From Neisseria wadsworthii 9715 (GTDB lineage: Bacteria > Pseudomonadota > Gammaproteobacteria > Burkholderiales > Neisseriaceae): 64,000 nucleotides of DNA. The DNA is taken from assembly GCF_000227765.1 (NCBI RefSeq), contig NZ_JH165159.1, positions 2,127,558 through 2,191,557 on the forward strand, read 5' to 3'. Below are positions 1-7,714 of the stretch, piece after piece (position 1 is the stretch's first letter; each line of letters opens with the position of its first letter). Position numbers and translations under genes: made by a program. A model generated the notes under the pieces. That model saw only the letters and a program-made list of their open reading frames with translations. It had not been told where the DNA came from and searched no databases.

Positions 1-657
1 ATCGGCCAGTATCAAACGACGGTAAAACTCGGTCAGTTCTTCCCGTGGCAAGGCGGGTAAATGGCGGGTTTCCGCTTTGGCCAAAAAGCCACGCAATGGG
101 GAGGTGAAGTTACGGTCGGTTATTTCTAACATGGCGGCATAGCCATATACGGCGGCTATCCATTGCCTGATTTTTTCAGCGGTGGCCGTTGCATTGCGGG
201 CGGCTATACGCTCAATTACGGCTTTCATGTCTGATACGGTTGTACCGTCTATCTGTTGCCCTCCGATATACGGGAAAACGTCTTTTGAAAAGTGATTGAG
301 AATGCGGGCGGCATTGTCGGGCTTCCAGCGGTGCAGATTCTCGCTATGCCATCGGCGCGTTATTGCTTCAAAGGTATTCAGTAGGGCGACCTGCCTCTCT
401 TGCTTGGCATGTTGCTTGGCTGCGCTGGGGTCTTGCCCTGCTGCGATCAGGCGGCGGGCATTTTCGGCAGCTTCTCGGGCTTCGCTTAAAGACACGGTGG
501 GATATTTGCCGATTGAAAGTAATTTTTCTTTGCCGTCTATGCGGTATTTCAGCCACCATAACTTCCCGCCCGCTGGTGTAACCTGTAAAAACATACCCTT
601 GCCATCTGCTAGTTTGTATGGCTTGGCATTCTTTATTTGGCGGTCATTTAGCGCCAT
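1..657 (-). CDS. P4-type tyrosine recombinase/integrase, N-terminal part (runs off the window)
   Basis: Reading the minus strand from the ATG at 655-657 gives 219 residues with no stop before the window edge, so the C-terminal catalytic domain is missing here. The protein opens MALNDRQIKNAKPYKLADGK and continues with a GKYPTVSLSEAREAA-type stretch. This is the DUF4102-like N-terminal arm-binding domain of P4/CP4 integrases, followed by a SAM-like core-binding domain (about residues 95-190). Such enzymes integrate phages and islands into tRNA 3' ends. The gene starts about 235 bp beyond the 3' end of tRNA-Leu(GAG) and points away from it, the usual layout for these islands. The catalytic Arg/His/Tyr residues cannot be seen, so intactness is unknown. 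Confidence 0.88.
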   Translation of the reverse strand, partial: MALNDRQIKNAKPYKLADGKGMFLQVTPAGGKLWWLKYRIDGKEKLLSIGKYPTVSLSEAREAAENARRLIAAGQDPSAAKQHAKQERQVALLNTFEAITRRWHSENLHRWKPDNAARILNHFSKDVFPYIGGQQIDGTTVSDMKAVIERIAARNATATAEKIRQWIAAVYGYAAMLEITDRNFTSPLRGFLAKAETRHLPALPREELTEFYRRLILAD

Positions 658-671
658 TTTTTGGGGGGATT

Positions 672-720
672 GGGGGTATTTTTTAGGGGTGTTTTTTCAG
701 ATAACCCTAAATATACCCCC
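672..720. promoter_or_regulatory. Inverted repeat just upstream of the integrase start
   Basis: A G5-TAT-T5-AGGG arm (672-688) is matched by the reverse complement of 705-720 (GGGGGTATATTTAGGG), with one extra base, one substitution and a 16-nt loop. It ends about 15 bp before the integrase ATG. It could be an operator, an integrase or excisionase site, or a leader hairpin. Function is inferred only from its position. Confidence 0.45.
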
Positions 721-737
721 GTTTTTTGGTTTATTCA

Positions 738-852
738 ATTAGACGGGATTTTACTGTATTGGATAATTAAGGCCGTCTGAAAATGCCCTTTATCAGGCTG
801 TGATCCTTGCTATACTTGAATCTTGGTTTATGGCATTAGACGGTATTAGACG
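738..852 (+). repeat. Three direct copies of ATTAGACG between integrase and tRNA
   Basis: ATTAGACG occurs exactly at 738-745, 835-842 and 845-852, all in the same orientation, in the segment between the integrase start and the tRNA 3' end. Short direct repeats in this position are typical of arm-type integrase binding sites in an attachment region. That role is inferred. Confidence 0.4.
770..781 (+). repeat. Foreign-dialect DNA uptake sequence (AG-DUS)
   Basis: The 12-mer AGGCCGTCTGAA is the AG-DUS dialect of other Neisseria. The rest of the window uses TGCCTGTCTGAA. It lies on the island side of the tRNA, which suggests the element came from an AG-DUS neisserial donor. Confidence 0.7.
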
Positions 853-853
853 T

Positions 854-883
854 AAAAAAACAGCCCGAAAATTGAGCTGTTTT
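854..883 (-). terminator. Intrinsic terminator after tRNA-Leu
   Basis: The stem AAAACAGC/GCTGTTTT (857-864 with 876-883) has an 11-nt loop and is followed on the minus strand by a run of seven T. It lies immediately downstream of the tRNA-Leu CCA end and would end the tpiA-secG-tRNA transcript. Confidence 0.75.
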
Positions 884-890
884 CTTTTGA

Positions 891-976
891 TGGTGCCGAC
901 AATGAGACTTGAACTCATACGACCTAAGGTCACCACCCCCTCAAGATGGCGTGTCTACCAATTTCACCATGTCGGC
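891..976 (-). tRNA. tRNA-Leu (anticodon GAG)
   Basis: On the minus strand the acceptor arm GCCGACA pairs with TGTCGGC. The anticodon stem is CCATC/GGTGG with loop TTGAGGG, giving anticodon GAG. A long variable arm marks a class II tRNA, and the CCA end is encoded (891-893). The 5' end is only 7 nt from the secG stop codon, so it is probably processed from a tpiA-secG-tRNA transcript. Its 3' half is the likely attachment site of the adjacent integrase element. Confidence 0.95.
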
Positions 977-983
977 ATAAATT

Positions 984-1334
984 TTATTGTGTGTCGGAAG
1001 CCGATTTTACCGGACTTGTTGCACCTTGTTGTTCCGTTTCTGCCGGAGCATTTTTCTGCTGTACCGTGCTGAAATCCAAACCATGTTTGGGAACATGAGT
1101 ATTAATATATACCAAGCTCAGACAGCTGGCAAAAAAAACCGTTGCGGCAATAGCTGTGGCGCGGCTTAAGAAGTTTGCATTACCAGCCGAACCGAAAACA
1201 CCTTGTGCGCTGCCGCTTCCACCGAATGTAGCGCCTGCATCCGCGCCTTTACCTTGCTGCATCAGCACCAAGATGATTACGGTAATCGAAGCAAAAATAT
1301 TCAATAACCAGATAACGGTTTTAATGGTTTCCAT
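984..1334 (-). CDS. secG: Preprotein translocase subunit SecG
   Basis: SecG is the small inner-membrane subunit of SecYEG that assists SecA-driven protein export. The 116-residue product has the family layout: TM1 (about 6-24), the signature LMQQGKGADAG (24-34), a Gly/Ser loop FGGSGSAQGVFGSAG (37-51) and TM2 (about 60-78). A hydrophilic Gln/Ala/Ser tail follows. It lies 9 bp downstream of tpiA and just before tRNA-Leu, the usual neisserial order, so it is probably cotranscribed with both. The start is an ATG directly preceding the METIKTVIWLL membrane segment. Confidence 0.95.
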   Translation of the reverse strand: METIKTVIWLLNIFASITVIILVLMQQGKGADAGATFGGSGSAQGVFGSAGNANFLSRATAIAATVFFASCLSLVYINTHVPKHGLDFSTVQQKNAPAETEQQGATSPVKSASDTQ

Positions 1335-1343
1335 AAATGTTCT

Positions 1344-2099
1344 TTAAGCATCTTGGGCGGCTTGGATAATCGCGGTAAACGATTCGTATTTAAGCGATGC
1401 GCCGCCGACCAAAGCACCGTCTACATGAGGAACGGTAAAAATCTCGGCTGCGTTTTTATCGTTTACACTACCGCCGTAAAGAATGCGGATATTAGCATCT
1501 TCTCCACATAATGACAAGATTTCGTTGTAAATGAAATCATGCATATCTGCAATTTGTTCTTTTGTGGCCACTTTGCCGGTTCCGATTGCCCATACCGGCT
1601 CATAAGCAACGGCGAAATGTTTGGTTTTAAGGCCTTTAAATACGGAAAGCTGATAGGCCACGGCTTCTTTCTCCCGGCCGTCTTCCCGCTCTTTTATACT
1701 TTCGCCTACACATAAAAGCGGCGTGAGGCCGACATTGAGTACGTTTTCGATTTTATGGCGCTGCACGTCGTTTTTTTCATTGAAATACAAGCTGCGCTCC
1801 GAGTGGCCGATTAAAACAATGTCAACACCTACATCTTTCATCATTTCGGCCGACACCTCACCGGTATAAGCGCCGCTGCCGTTAAAACGGCTGACATCTT
1901 GTGCACAAGTGTGGATTTTGTTTTCCAACACGATTTTAACGGCATTATGTACTTGAGATAAATAAACTGTGGGCGGTGAAATGCCAATACAGACATTGTC
2001 CATTTTGGGTAGAGAGCGCAATTTGTGAACCAACGCATTATTATTCTGCAACTGGCCGTTCATTTTCCAATTGCCGATAACCCATTTTTTGTCCCACAT
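1344..2099 (-). CDS. tpiA: Triosephosphate isomerase
   Basis: TpiA interconverts dihydroxyacetone phosphate and glyceraldehyde 3-phosphate in the cytoplasm. The 251-residue TIM barrel carries the substrate-binding GNWKMNG (Asn10 and Lys12), the electrophilic His in IGHSERS, the catalytic Glu in [12 protein letters not shown] (including the flexible loop) and the C-terminal phosphate-binding GGS. Length is normal for bacterial TpiA. It is the first gene of an apparent tpiA-secG-tRNA-Leu unit. The upstream stretch 2100-2321 is non-coding and contains one DUS half (about 2128-2140). Confidence 0.97.
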   Translation of the reverse strand: MWDKKWVIGNWKMNGQLQNNNALVHKLRSLPKMDNVCIGISPPTVYLSQVHNAVKIVLENKIHTCAQDVSRFNGSGAYTGEVSAEMMKDVGVDIVLIGHSERSLYFNEKNDVQRHKIENVLNVGLTPLLCVGESIKEREDGREKEAVAYQLSVFKGLKTKHFAVAYEPVWAIGTGKVATKEQIADMHDFIYNEILSLCGEDANIRILYGGSVNDKNAAEIFTVPHVDGALVGGASLKYESFTAIIQAAQDA

Positions 2100-2321
2100 G
2101 GTTTGATTCCTTTCTTATCTCTTTTCAGACAGGCATTGCCGACGCTGCCGATTGTACCGCAAATTATTTGTAGCGTCTTGAAGTTTTGTAGCACGCTGTA
2201 ATCCAACATGATATAGTAATCCGGTTAACGCGGCGAAAGGCTGAAAAGCCCTCCAACCAGCCACAGCTTCACCGGCAATCTATAATATTTTTAAGTAATA
2301 CAACACACGATAATATCAAAA

Positions 2322-2813
2322 ATGCACGAAATCACTTTTTCATCATCCGACAAATCGGAAATTTATCAGGAACTTCTGCCGCAAATCGAAGCATTGATCG
2401 ATGGCGAGCCTAATTTTATTGCCAACCTTGCCAATATTACTGCCGTATTAAAAAGCGCTTTCGATTGGCTTTGGGTTGGCTTTTATTTGGTTGACAACGA
2501 TAATTTGGTACTCGGCCCGTTTCAAGGGCCGCCCGCCTGCACCCGCATCGCCCACGGTCGCGGCGTGTGCGGCCAGAGCTGGGCGCAGGCACAAACGATA
2601 ATTGTTCCTGACGTGAACCAGCATCTCGACCATATCGCCTGCTCTTCGCTTTCGCAATCCGAAATTGTGGTGCCTGTTTTCAATCAGGCCGGGCAGGTCG
2701 CTGCCGTCTTGGATGTTGATGCTGAAGAAACCAACCAATTCGACCAAACAGATGCTGAATTTCTACAAAAAATCTGCCATCTAATCAGTCGGCAACATTT
2801 TTCTAAAGCATAA
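2322..2813 (+). CDS. msrC: Free methionine-(R)-sulfoxide reductase (GAF domain)
   Basis: This single GAF-domain enzyme of 163 residues reduces free L-methionine-(R)-sulfoxide and so protects the cell against oxidants. Three cysteines, Cys73 (PACTRI), Cys83 (GVCGQS) and Cys107 (HIACSS), are spaced 10 and 24 residues apart. That is exactly the spacing of the catalytic and resolving cysteines of E. coli fRMsr (YebR/MsrC). No other domain is present. The gene stands alone between tpiA (divergent) and a DUS-pair hairpin. Identification rests on the GAF fold plus cysteine spacing; the symbol is by analogy with E. coli. Confidence 0.88.
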   Translation: MHEITFSSSDKSEIYQELLPQIEALIDGEPNFIANLANITAVLKSAFDWLWVGFYLVDNDNLVLGPFQGPPACTRIAHGRGVCGQSWAQAQTIIVPDVNQHLDHIACSSLSQSEIVVPVFNQAGQVAAVLDVDAEETNQFDQTDAEFLQKICHLISRQHFSKA

Positions 2814-2818
2814 TCTAA

Positions 2819-2880
2819 ATGCCTGTCTGAAAATGCAGTTTACCGTTTTATTATCCGCTCTGGTATTTTCAGACAGGCAT
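2819..2880. terminator. Inverted DUS pair downstream of msrC
   Basis: ATGCCTGTCTGAAA and its reverse complement flank a 36-nt spacer directly after the reductase stop codon. Inverted DUS pairs serve as rho-independent terminators in Neisseria. Confidence 0.6.
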
Positions 2881-2959
2881 TGTTGTTAAAACGAAGGCAA
2901 AAGCATTATAATCAGCGCCAAACCACTATTCACACTATAAAAATCAATGGAGTAAATCA

Positions 2960-3616
2960 ATGGACTTTCAAAAAGCACGTTTCAACATGGTAGAACAGCA
3001 AATCCGTCCGTGGGACGTGCTGGACTTTGATGTTCTGGATGCCTTGGATGCCATTCCGCGCGAAGAATTTGTGACTGAAGAGCAGAAGCCTTATGCCTAT
3101 GCCGATGTTTGCCTGCCTCTGCCAAACGGCGGCAAAATGCTGGAGCCTAGAATTGTTGCCCGCTTGATACAAGGTCTCGCATTGAAAAAAGGTGACAATG
3201 TATTGGAAATCGGCACCGGTTCAGGCTACGCCACCGCGCTTTTGGCCACACTTGCCGAGCAAGTGGTATCCATCGATATGGATGCAGGCCAGCAAACACT
3301 CGCAAAAGCTGCATTGGATAAAATAGGCTTAACCAATATCATTTACCAAAATGGCGACGGTTTGGCCGGGCAAGTGGGCGGCGCACCGTTTGATGCGATT
3401 TATGTCGGCGGCAGCGTACCGGATGTGCCTGAAGTGTTGAAAAGCCAATTGAAAGACGGCGGCCGTTTGGTGGTTATTGTAGGCGGCTCGCCAGTTCAAC
3501 ATGCGCTTCAAATCACGCGCAACGGTGATGAATATACTTCGTTTACTTTATTTGACACTTCGGTTACAGGCCTTCAGGCGCCTACCGTTGCCAAGCCTTC
3601 GAAATTTCATTTTTAA
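2960..3616 (+). CDS. pcm: Protein-L-isoaspartate O-methyltransferase family protein
   Basis: This is a 218-residue class I SAM-dependent methyltransferase. The SAM-binding motif I is VLEIGTGSGY (81-90), motif II contains VVSIDMD and the post-motif has FDAIYVGGSVP. The N-terminal DFQKARFNMVEQQIRPWDVLD is typical of betaproteobacterial Pcm-like proteins, which are proposed to repair isoaspartyl residues in damaged proteins. These shorter members differ from E. coli Pcm in the substrate-binding region, so activity on isoaspartate is inferred. A GGAG ribosome-binding site precedes the ATG. A rhodanese gene follows after about 100 bp. Confidence 0.85.
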   Translation: MDFQKARFNMVEQQIRPWDVLDFDVLDALDAIPREEFVTEEQKPYAYADVCLPLPNGGKMLEPRIVARLIQGLALKKGDNVLEIGTGSGYATALLATLAEQVVSIDMDAGQQTLAKAALDKIGLTNIIYQNGDGLAGQVGGAPFDAIYVGGSVPDVPEVLKSQLKDGGRLVVIVGGSPVQHALQITRNGDEYTSFTLFDTSVTGLQAPTVAKPSKFHF

Positions 3617-3634
3617 AAGTCTGTCATTCCCGCG

Positions 3635-3663
3635 AGCTGCTTAAATAAGCAGCTTGTTTTTAT
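3635..3663 (+). terminator. Intrinsic terminator after pcm
   Basis: AGCTGCTT-AAAT-AAGCAGCT forms an 8-bp stem followed by TGTTTTTAT, 19 bp after the methyltransferase stop codon. Confidence 0.7.
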
Positions 3664-3717
3664 AGCGGGTTTGCATACCCGGCAGGAATACGCCACACTT
3701 AACACACTCACCCGATT

Positions 3718-4044
3718 ATGAACGATATTGTCCAACTCTCCCCCATTGAACTAAAGGCCTTTCTCTCCAAGCATCCTGATGCGGTTTTATTGGATGTTCG
3801 CGAAGACGAAGAAGTGGCTTTTTGCAGCCTGCCGAATCATGTCCATATTCCGATGAATATGATTCCTTTGCGCCACAATGAATTACCCGACGACAAGGCC
3901 ATCGTGCTCTACTGCCACCACGGCATACGCAGCCTGCATTGCGCCATGTACCTGGCCGAGGCCGGTTTCGATCAACTTTACAATTTGAAAGGCGGAATTG
4001 ATGAATGGTCGCAAACCGTGGATCCCTCCGTACCGCGCTACTGA
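3718..4044 (+). CDS. Rhodanese-like domain protein
   Basis: This is a single-domain rhodanese of 108 residues, a sulfur-carrier or sulfurtransferase fold. The CH2A-type motif LLDVRE is at 24-29 and the active-site loop CHHGIRS is at 66-72, with Cys66 as the persulfide-forming residue. The C-terminal LKGGIDEWSQTVDP matches the CH2B region. Similar genes often follow pcm-like genes in betaproteobacteria. The loop is like GlpE/PspE-type rhodaneses, but the physiological sulfur acceptor cannot be told from sequence. Confidence 0.88.
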   Translation: MNDIVQLSPIELKAFLSKHPDAVLLDVREDEEVAFCSLPNHVHIPMNMIPLRHNELPDDKAIVLYCHHGIRSLHCAMYLAEAGFDQLYNLKGGIDEWSQTVDPSVPRY

Positions 4045-4170
4045 TTCTATCCGGCATTTCCCAGCACCCTACAAACCAGACAACACCCTGCTAAACTCAT
4101 GAAAATATCAGTTTAGCCAAATTTTTAAGCCTACTTAAATCAGTTTAACCAAAATAAAAATACCGCTTAG

Positions 4171-4199
4171 TTGATTTTTCAACCGAATATCTATAATAT
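4171..4199 (+). promoter_or_regulatory. Sigma-70 promoter for the small gene at 4310
   Basis: A -35 element TTGATT (4171-4176), a 17-nt spacer and a -10 element TAATAT (4194-4199) give a predicted start near 4206 and a leader of about 100 nt. The rest of the AT-rich gap 4045-4300 shows no gene. Confidence 0.55.
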
Positions 4200-4309
4200 G
4201 ACCGCCTGAGCATCAGCTTCACAACAACATAACAACAGGCTCATTCTTTGAGATTTTAAAGGCAATGCCTGCGTTTTAAGGCTATTATCCTACAACTACG
4301 GTGAATAAA

Positions 4310-4555
4310 ATGCGTAAATTACTTACTTTATTTTTTGGCGATCCTAAAAATGTCGTATTAAACAGCAAAGAAGACATTCAAATGCATGCCGATAAATTGA
4401 GCATGTTGACTGATGAAGAAAAAGAAATTTTGACCGATTATCTAGCTCATGCCGAAGTGAACCAGCGTTTGCCCGGTACTGCTAAAAACCCCAATTACCG
4501 GTACGGCGTAAGCGTGGGTCAGGCTATAGACAAACAAAAATACCTAACCAATTAA
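4310..4555 (+). CDS. Small hypothetical protein
   Basis: This gene encodes 81 residues starting MRKLLTLFFGDPKNVVLN. An in-frame GTG at 4301 would add three residues, but the ATG at 4310 is preferred. The protein is soluble, acidic and helical in its first half (KEDIQMHADKLSMLTDEEKEI), and ends in a Pro/Asn/Tyr-rich segment (PNYRYGVSVGQ). There is no signal peptide beyond a short hydrophobic start and no recognised domain. A good sigma-70 promoter about 100 bp upstream and a DUS-pair terminator just downstream mark it as an independent transcription unit. Function unknown. Confidence 0.7.
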   Translation: MRKLLTLFFGDPKNVVLNSKEDIQMHADKLSMLTDEEKEILTDYLAHAEVNQRLPGTAKNPNYRYGVSVGQAIDKQKYLTN

Positions 4556-4580
4556 AGCAGCCAATCCGGAAAACACAGAA

Positions 4581-4611
4581 ATGCCTGTCTCAAACTTTTT
4601 CAGACAGGCAT
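4581..4611. terminator. Inverted DUS pair between convergent genes
   Basis: The left arm TGCCTGTCTCAA carries one change from the consensus DUS; the right arm is perfect. It serves the convergent ends of the small gene and the aldehyde dehydrogenase. Confidence 0.6.
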
Positions 4612-4617
4612 TTATTA

Positions 4618-6054
4618 TTACCCGGCCACATCTATACAAAGATATTTCAATTCCAAATATTCATCCACACCGTATTTGCTACCCTCGCGCCCCAGGCCGC
4701 TTGATTTTACGCCGCCGAACGGGGCAACTTCGTTACTGATCAAGCCTGTGTTCACGCCCACCATGCCATATTCCAAGGCTTCGCCCACGCGCCATTGGCG
4801 GGCGGTGTTTTCCGTATAAAAATAAGCGGCCAAGCCAAATTCCGTATCATTGGCTGCGGCTATCACCTCTTCTTCGGTTTCAAACCGGAATACGGGGCAC
4901 AAAGGGCCGAAGGTTTCCTCGGCAGCCACTTTCATACCGGCATTCACATTGCATAACAAAGTCGGCTCGAAAAAAGTGCCGCCCAAGCTGCTGCGCTTAC
5001 CGCCGACCAAACATTTTGCGCCTTTGGCCAACGCATCTGCGATATGCTCTTTAACTTTGGCAACCGCTTTTTCATCAATCAACGGCCCTTGGTTTACGCC
5101 CTCTTCCAAGCCGTTGCCCAGTTTGAACGCGGTCATGCGTGTCGCCAACTTGCTGCAGAACGCATCATAAACCGAGGCGTGTGCATACACCCGGTTCGTG
5201 CAAACACAAGTTTGGCCGCTATTGCGGAACTTGCTGGCCAATACGCCTTCTACTGCTTTATCCAAATCGGCGTCTTCAAACACAATAAACGGCGCATTGC
5301 CACCCAGCTCCAAGCTGAGTTTTTTAATCTGCGGTGCGCTCGTTTCAAAGATTTTGATCCCGATTTCGGTCGAACCGGTAAAGCTGATTTTGCGCACGGT
5401 TTCATTTTCGGCGAATGTTTGGCTGATTTCACCCGCGCTGCCGCTCACCACAGCCAGCAAATCCTGCGGGATGCCGGCTTCGTATGCCAATACCGCCAAC
5501 GCATACGCGCTCAAAGGCGTGAGGCTTGCCGGCTTAACCAACATCGCGCAGCCCACCGCCAAAGCCGGAGCCGCTTTGCGGGTAATCATGGCGGCCGGGA
5601 AATTCCAAGGCGTGATTGCGGCGGCTACACCGATCGGTTGGCGGATCACCAGCAGCTTCTGCGTGGGTTTCACACTGGTCAGCACATCGCCGTCGATGCG
5701 GCGCGCTTCTTCGGCAAACCAGCGGATAAAGCCTGCCGCATAATCGATTTCTCCGCGCGCTTCCGTGAGGCTTTTGCCCTGCTCCATCGTCATTAGGCGG
5801 GCGAGGTTTTCTCGATTGCTTTTAATCAAACCGTACCATTGCCACAAAATATCGGCGCGCTCCAATGCGGTTTTGGCCGCCCAAGCTTTTTGCGCCGCCG
5901 CGGCGCGTTCAATCAAAACATTGAGCGCGGCTTTATCAGTTTTACGCACATAGGCCAGCGTTTCGCCCGTGGCAGGGTTGTTCACTTCAATTCCCTCTGC
6001 CAACGGGGAAAACGAAACATCCGGATGCGTTAATAATGGTTTTATCGTTTTCAT
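4618..6054 (-). CDS. gabD: NAD(P)-dependent succinate-semialdehyde dehydrogenase
   Basis: The 478-residue aldehyde dehydrogenase superfamily protein is closest in layout to GabD, which oxidises succinate semialdehyde to succinate. The NAD(P)-binding region has TPWNFP (148-153) and FTGSTEIG. The general-base Glu249 lies in LSLELGG, and the catalytic Cys283 in NSGQTCVCTNRV. The second Cys (285) matches the redox-switch pair known in GabD enzymes. The C-terminal GGVKSSGLGREGSKYG is a GabD-family feature. No gabT or GABA permease is nearby, so the physiological aldehyde is uncertain. Confidence 0.87.
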   Translation of the reverse strand: MKTIKPLLTHPDVSFSPLAEGIEVNNPATGETLAYVRKTDKAALNVLIERAAAAQKAWAAKTALERADILWQWYGLIKSNRENLARLMTMEQGKSLTEARGEIDYAAGFIRWFAEEARRIDGDVLTSVKPTQKLLVIRQPIGVAAAITPWNFPAAMITRKAAPALAVGCAMLVKPASLTPLSAYALAVLAYEAGIPQDLLAVVSGSAGEISQTFAENETVRKISFTGSTEIGIKIFETSAPQIKKLSLELGGNAPFIVFEDADLDKAVEGVLASKFRNSGQTCVCTNRVYAHASVYDAFCSKLATRMTAFKLGNGLEEGVNQGPLIDEKAVAKVKEHIADALAKGAKCLVGGKRSSLGGTFFEPTLLCNVNAGMKVAAEETFGPLCPVFRFETEEEVIAAANDTEFGLAAYFYTENTARQWRVGEALEYGMVGVNTGLISNEVAPFGGVKSSGLGREGSKYGVDEYLELKYLCIDVAG

Positions 6055-6071
6055 AAATCCTCCAAATGATG

Positions 6072-6131
6072 ATGCCTGTCTGAAACCGTTTTACTTTGCA
6101 AACCACATGCGGCTTGTTTTCAGACAGGCAT
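6072..6131. repeat. Inverted DUS pair upstream of gabD
   Basis: Two perfect DUS copies in inverted orientation are separated by about 32 nt, within the 274-bp gap between the divergent gabD and coaBC genes. Confidence 0.6.
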
Positions 6132-6272
6132 GCTCTCCAGTTAAGCAACTTGATTTGCCATACAACATTCAGTTGCAGCCATCATACGCCTCACACAACC
6201 TGCACGCAATTTACCGCCTCAGCATAATGCCGTACAAAGAGCCGCGGGCATCAAGCGATTCATGCTATATTT

Positions 6273-6309
6273 AAGGCCTGTCTGAAACCTTTTCAAACAG
6301 GCCTTTTTC
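6273..6309. repeat. Variant DUS-like hairpin upstream of coaBC
   Basis: AAGGCCTGTCTGAAA pairs with a right arm in which the terminal TCAGACAGG has become TCAAACAGG. The first base of the DUS is changed in both arms (AGGCCTG...CAGGCCT), and a T-run follows. It lies 20 bp before the coaBC start. Confidence 0.5.
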
Positions 6310-6328
6310 ATTTCACCCGACACAATCC

Positions 6329-7534
6329 ATGAGCAAACACATCCTTCTCGGCATCAGCGGCGGCATCGCCGCCTATAAATCCTGCGAACTTGTGCGCCTG
6401 CTGAAAAAGCAAGGCCACCGCGTTACCGTTGCCATGAGCCGCGCAGCGGCGGAATTCGTATCACCGCTCACGTTCCAAGCGCTCAGCGGCAACCCCGTTT
6501 TATCGGAAACGCACAACGGGGAATCGGGCGGCAACGGCATGGCGCATATCAACCTTACCCGCGAAGCGGATATTTTTCTGATTGCGCCCGCCAGCGCCAA
6601 CACCATCGCCAAAATCGCCAACGGCATTGCCGACAACCTGCTCACCAACCTTGCCGCCGCACGCAAATGCCCGCTGGCCGTGGCGCCCGCCATGAATGTG
6701 GAAATGTGGTTCAACCCCGCCAACCAGCGCAACATCGCCCGCCTTCAGAGCGACGGCATCACCGTGTTCCAGCCCGTATCCGGCGAACAAGCCTGCGGCG
6801 AAACCGGCGTGGGGCGCATGCCCGAAGCGGCCGAGCTAGCCGAGCTGCTGCCCGATTTGTGGGCCGAAAAATCCCTGCAAGGCAAAAAAGTGCTGATTAC
6901 CGCAGGCGCTACTTTTGAAGCCATCGACCCCGTGCGCGGCATCACCAATATTTCCAGCGGCCAAATGGGCATGGCGCTCGCCCGCGCCTGCCGCGCCGCC
7001 GGAGCCGAAGTTTCGCTGGTTTACGGGCAAATTCAGACAGGCATTCCCGCAGGCTTGGCGCATGCGGAACAGGCCATAAGCGCCGAAGCCATGTATCAGG
7101 CCGTGATGAAGCAAGTGCCGCAGCAAGACGTGTTTATCTCGGTGGCAGCCGTGGCCGACTACAAAGTCAAAAACAGCAGCGCGCAAAAATTGAAAAAAGA
7201 AAGCGGCAAACCGCCCGTCATCGAGCTGGCCGAAAACCCCGACATCCTCGCATCCGTTGCCAAGCTCGATAAGCCGCCTTTCTGCGTGGGCTTTGCCGCC
7301 GAGAGCGAAAACATTATCGAACACGCCCGCGCCAAACGTTTGCGCAAAAACATCCCCATGCTGGTGGCCAACGATGTGGCCGTAGCAATGGGCAAAACGA
7401 TCAACCGAATTACCATTATTGACGACGCAGGCGAAACCGCATTTCCCGAAACCGATAAAAATCAGGCAGCAGCAGCGATTGTTTCCCGGCTGGCAGAATT
7501 GCTGGCATCAGTCAACCCCTGTCTGAAAGGCTAA
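6329..7534 (+). CDS. coaBC: Bifunctional phosphopantothenoylcysteine decarboxylase / phosphopantothenate-cysteine ligase
   Basis: CoaBC carries out two steps of coenzyme A synthesis: CTP-dependent coupling of phosphopantothenate to cysteine (CoaB, C-terminal) and FMN-dependent decarboxylation (CoaC, N-terminal). CoaC hallmarks are present: GGIAAYK near the N-terminus, active-site His73 (MAHINL), PAMNVEMW with Asn123, and SGEQACGETGVGRM with Cys156. The CoaB half (about 188-401) shows ITAGATFEAIDPVR and GFAAES. Length (401) is normal. It is very GC-rich compared with surrounding intergenic DNA and carries one DUS within the reading frame (about 7025-7041). Confidence 0.96.
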   Translation: MSKHILLGISGGIAAYKSCELVRLLKKQGHRVTVAMSRAAAEFVSPLTFQALSGNPVLSETHNGESGGNGMAHINLTREADIFLIAPASANTIAKIANGIADNLLTNLAAARKCPLAVAPAMNVEMWFNPANQRNIARLQSDGITVFQPVSGEQACGETGVGRMPEAAELAELLPDLWAEKSLQGKKVLITAGATFEAIDPVRGITNISSGQMGMALARACRAAGAEVSLVYGQIQTGIPAGLAHAEQAISAEAMYQAVMKQVPQQDVFISVAAVADYKVKNSSAQKLKKESGKPPVIELAENPDILASVAKLDKPPFCVGFAAESENIIEHARAKRLRKNIPMLVANDVAVAMGKTINRITIIDDAGETAFPETDKNQAAAAIVSRLAELLASVNPCLKG

Positions 7535-7542
7535 GCCCGACA

Positions 7543-7640
7543 TGGCACATCAACGACGGCGAAGAAGTGTTTGCCGTGATAAACGGTACGGTTGCACTAC
7601 CTTATAAACGGCTATCCGTGATTGGCAACACTGTACCGGC
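7543..7640 (+). pseudogene. Possible cupin-domain gene remnant
   Basis: The 180-bp gap between coaBC and dinB contains an open stretch with no start codon, read as WHINDGEEVFAVINGTVAL from 7543. It resembles the first metal-binding half of small cupin proteins (H...D.DEVF.V..G). It then runs into the DUS pair at 7641. It looks like a decayed gene truncated by uptake-sequence insertion or recombination. The similarity is by eye only. Confidence 0.3.
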
Positions 7641-7704
7641 AATGCCTGTCTGAAAACCTCGAAAAGCCTTTCAAGCTTCGGCAAATATTTTTCAGACAGG
7701 CATT
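7641..7704. terminator. Inverted DUS pair immediately upstream of dinB
   Basis: Two perfect DUS copies flank a spacer of about 36 nt. The hairpin ends 10 nt before the dinB start codon and would occupy the normal ribosome-binding region. Confidence 0.55.
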
Positions 7705-7714
7705 GGTAGCGATT

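Noticed and set aside
296-742. 148-residue plus-strand open frame
   Set aside because: It is antisense to the integrase, whose minus-strand reading has clear domain content.
800-1072. 90-residue open frame across the tRNA-Leu gene
   Set aside because: It runs through the tRNA and the secG 3' end; no coding signature.
5044-5796. 250-residue frame opposite gabD
   Set aside because: Shadow of a GC-rich gene; His/Arg-rich composition without any domain.
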